Assembly: GCA_036563615.1 (NCBI GenBank) | Contig: DATCMB010000023.1 | Location: 372,001 to 436,000 of the forward strand | DNA from: Candidatus Binatia bacterium | GTDB lineage: Bacteria > Desulfobacterota > Binatia > UBA12015 | DNA: 64,000 nucleotides | Reading direction: 5' to 3' | In this document: positions 62,389 through 64,000 of the stretch, piece after piece | Numbering within the stretch: the first letter of the stretch is position 1 | Layout of the letters: each line of letters begins with the position of its first letter | Notes under the pieces: generated by a model | Seen by the model: the letters and a program-made list of their open reading frames with translations, nothing else | The model's database searches: none | What the model was told of the DNA's origin: nothing | Position numbers and translations under genes: made by a program

Positions 62389-63618
62389 TCAGACCCGGAC
62401 CTGCCGTACGCGACGGCTGGTTAGCACGAGCAGCAGGGTCCCGCCGAGCATCGCGACGTTGAGCAGGTAGGGCGCGTCGTTCGATACCTCGTAGAGCGCG
62501 GTGCCGAGCATCGGGCCGATGACGTTGCCCGCCACCGCGACGCCGTTGAGGATGCCCGCCGCCGAGCCTTGCTCGTGCGCCTCGACGGCGAGCGACGCCG
62601 CCGCAGCGGCGCCGGGCCGCACGAGCCCGAGCCCCGTGCCGAGCAGCGTGAGCGCGAACAGGAACACCGGCAGCGCCTTGCCGAACACGAGCAGCAGGAA
62701 GGCGGCGAGCATCAGCGCGACGCCGACCCGCATCATCGCGCGCGCCGAGGGTCGGAAGCGCTGCACGATGACGAGCTGCGCGACGAGCCCCGCGAGCGCG
62801 AGCACGACGAAGCCCATGCCGGCGGCCTGCACCGTCTGCGCGGCCGAGAGCCGCAGCTCGTCCTGGAAGTAGAAGGCGAGCGTGACCACGGTCGTGCCGC
62901 GCGCCGACTGCAGCGCCGTGCTGACGATCAGGAACGGCAGGATGCGGCGGTCGAAGACGCGCATGCGCTTGCCGCGCTCGCGGCGCTTGGTCGCGTGCGT
63001 CGCGTCCTCGGGCAGCGCGAACCAGATCACCGCCGCGCTCGCGACCGCGAGCGCCGACGAGAGGTAGAGCGGTGCGAGCAGCCCGATCGTCGCGAGCGCC
63101 GCGCCGACGCCCGGACCGATCGTCTCGCCGAGCCCCATCGCCGCGCTGACCAGCGCCACACCGGCGGTGCGGTCGGCGCGCGACGTGCGGTCGGCGATGT
63201 ACGCCTGCGACGCGGGTCCGGTGCCCGAGCCGAGCAGCGCGAAGATGCAGCGCGCCGCGACCATCATCGGAAAGACCACCATCGCGGGCAGCAGGCCGCG
63301 CCGCGCGACGTCGATCACCAGCGCGAGCAGCGCCATCGACAGCGCGTAGCCGAGCAGCCCGATGACGATCACCGGGCGTCGTCCGGCGACGTCGCTGCGC
63401 CTTCCCCACGCTGGGCTGACGAACACCCACAGCGACGCCGAGGTGGCGAAGATCAGCGACACCTGGAACGGCGAGATGCCGATCTCGCGCGCGGCCGGCG
63501 GCAGGATCGAGAACAGCATCGACTGCCCCATGCCGATCGAGATCAGGCAGGCGAAGAGCAGCGCGAGCTCGCGCTTGAACACGCTCGACGCGCGCGTCTC
63601 CTTCGCCTGCTGGAGCAT
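62389..63618 (-). CDS. MFS drug-efflux-type transporter
   Basis: 409 residues with 12 membrane segments. Motifs: GRRSDVAGRRPVIVIGLLGY (loop 2-3), LLGSGTGPASQAYIADRTSR and LGETIGPGVGAAL in segment 5, the antiporter motif C region. This is the DHA1/TetA-type proton antiporter pattern, so export of a small hydrophobic drug or metabolite is likely. It follows the probable TetR-family regulator on the same strand, 81 bp downstream. Confidence 0.9.
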   Translation of the reverse strand: MLQQAKETRASSVFKRELALLFACLISIGMGQSMLFSILPPAAREIGISPFQVSLIFATSASLWVFVSPAWGRRSDVAGRRPVIVIGLLGYALSMALLALVIDVARRGLLPAMVVFPMMVAARCIFALLGSGTGPASQAYIADRTSRADRTAGVALVSAAMGLGETIGPGVGAALATIGLLAPLYLSSALAVASAAVIWFALPEDATHATKRRERGKRMRVFDRRILPFLIVSTALQSARGTTVVTLAFYFQDELRLSAAQTVQAAGMGFVVLALAGLVAQLVIVQRFRPSARAMMRVGVALMLAAFLLLVFGKALPVFLFALTLLGTGLGLVRPGAAAAASLAVEAHEQGSAAGILNGVAVAGNVIGPMLGTALYEVSNDAPYLLNVAMLGGTLLLVLTSRRVRQVRV

Positions 63619-63699
63619 CCGCGCGATCTTAGCGGACGGCTGCGCCCGACGGGGGGACGAGCGGCACGATTCCTCGCCCGTCGACGCGACGACGCCGCG

Positions 63700-64000
63700 T
63701 CAGCTCGGCGTGCTGCTGGTCGTGCTGCTCGGCGTGTTGCCCGACGCGCTGCTCGGTGCGCTGCTCGTCGTGCTGGACGGGGAGCCGCTCGGCGCGCTGC
63801 GCGCGATCGTCGGCGGCGCGACGGCGTAGGCGTACTGCACGAGCAGGTCGACGATCTTCTCGAGGTCGCGGTAGCGGCCGTCGATGTACGCCATGCCGAA
63901 GTTCTGCGTCAGCACGATCAGGCTGTCGGCGACCATCTCGACGCGCTCGCGCTCCTCCGCCGTCGCGGCGGGCGCGCCCATCGCGATCAGGTCCTCGACG
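63700..64000 (-). CDS. Probable TetR-family regulator, C-terminal part (edge-truncated)
   Basis: The frame runs past the right edge, so only about 99 codons are visible. The helical part (VEMVADSLIVLTQNFGMAYIDG then RYRDLEKIVDLLVQYAY) resembles ligand-binding C-domains of TetR regulators. The last 30 residues are a Ser/Thr/Pro-rich tail. It lies directly upstream of the MFS pump on the same strand, the usual place for an efflux repressor. Assignment rests on helix pattern and context. Confidence 0.5.
   Translation of the reverse strand, partial: VEDLIAMGAPAATAEERERVEMVADSLIVLTQNFGMAYIDGRYRDLEKIVDLLVQYAYAVAPPTIARSAPSGSPSSTTSSAPSSASGNTPSSTTSSTPS

Noticed and set aside
1..64000. tRNA, rRNA, CRISPR, transposase, integrase or prophage genes.
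   Set aside because: No cloverleaf with matching arms, no rRNA-like stretch, no regularly spaced direct repeats and no recognisable recombinase protein.
63700..64000. The Ser/Thr/Pro-rich end as a separate small protein.
   Set aside because: It is in frame with the helical region upstream, so it is the tail of the same gene.

Overview
This is a 64-kb stretch of a very GC-rich (about 70% by eye) bacterial chromosome. Third-position GC is so high that many reading frames stay open by chance, and genes are packed tightly on both strands. The gene content suggests an uncultured deltaproteobacterial-type lineage such as Candidatus Binatota, or a Myxococcota or Desulfobacterota relative. It includes a complete-looking hopanoid cluster, a mevalonate-pathway HMG-CoA synthase, CaiB/BaiF-family acyl-CoA enzymes, a Baeyer-Villiger-type monooxygenase, an amidohydrolase of the PF04909 type, delta-60, DUF4215 and thrombospondin-3 type secreted proteins, and large winged-helix/ATPase regulators. 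The assignment is inference: no rRNA or tRNA gene is present to anchor taxonomy.

Layout. 1-4.7 kb: the end of a secreted protein, a TolC-type lipoprotein, an alpha-methylacyl-CoA racemase-like enzyme, and an orphan secreted protein with its own strong ribosome binding site and terminator. 4.7-9.0 kb: a four-gene operon (DsbA-fold isomerase, glycerol kinase with a histone-H1-like tail, MHS transporter, methyltransferase). 9.0-19.5 kb: mostly minus-strand metabolic genes (cardiolipin synthase, HSL-type hydrolase, CoA hydrolase/transferase, FAD oxidoreductase, SDR, amidohydrolase), a decayed delta-60/DUF4215 gene, and a SnoaL-like gene.

19.65-28.2 kb: the hopanoid locus, all on the plus strand: shc, HMG-CoA synthase, an HpnC-HpnD fusion, hpnE, hpnG and hpnH. 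It is preceded by a promoter with two TetR-type operator palindromes. The genes would make HMG-CoA (isoprenoid supply), condense and reduce FPP to squalene through HpnC/D/E, cyclise it with Shc, add adenosine with HpnH and release adenine with HpnG. An adenosine-deaminase-family lipoprotein follows immediately.

29.9-40.9 kb: GST, SGNH hydrolase, a BVMO-like monooxygenase, a surface-glycan trio (two glycan genes and a UDP-galactopyranose-mutase-like enzyme), a secreted beta-helix protein with 13 evenly spaced C-x4-C pairs, and a membrane HEWGH metalloprotease. 40.9-44.5 kb is a scrambled, decaying zone. It holds an ATPase-regulator gene split across both strands by an apparent inversion, and a tandem array of three related secreted small proteins, each with a terminator, the third copy dead. 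44.5-52.9 kb: two glycoside-hydrolase-like proteins flanking a methyltransferase, a cation/proton antiporter, an enoyl-CoA hydratase and a lipoprotein. 53-64 kb: two large winged-helix/ATPase regulators, one lacking the C-terminal TPR half, around a small conserved protein, a possible 2OG-Fe(II)-type oxygenase and an ABC exporter pair. An MFS efflux pump then follows a gene that is probably a TetR regulator, cut by the window edge.

No transposase, integrase, CRISPR array or prophage gene was recognised.
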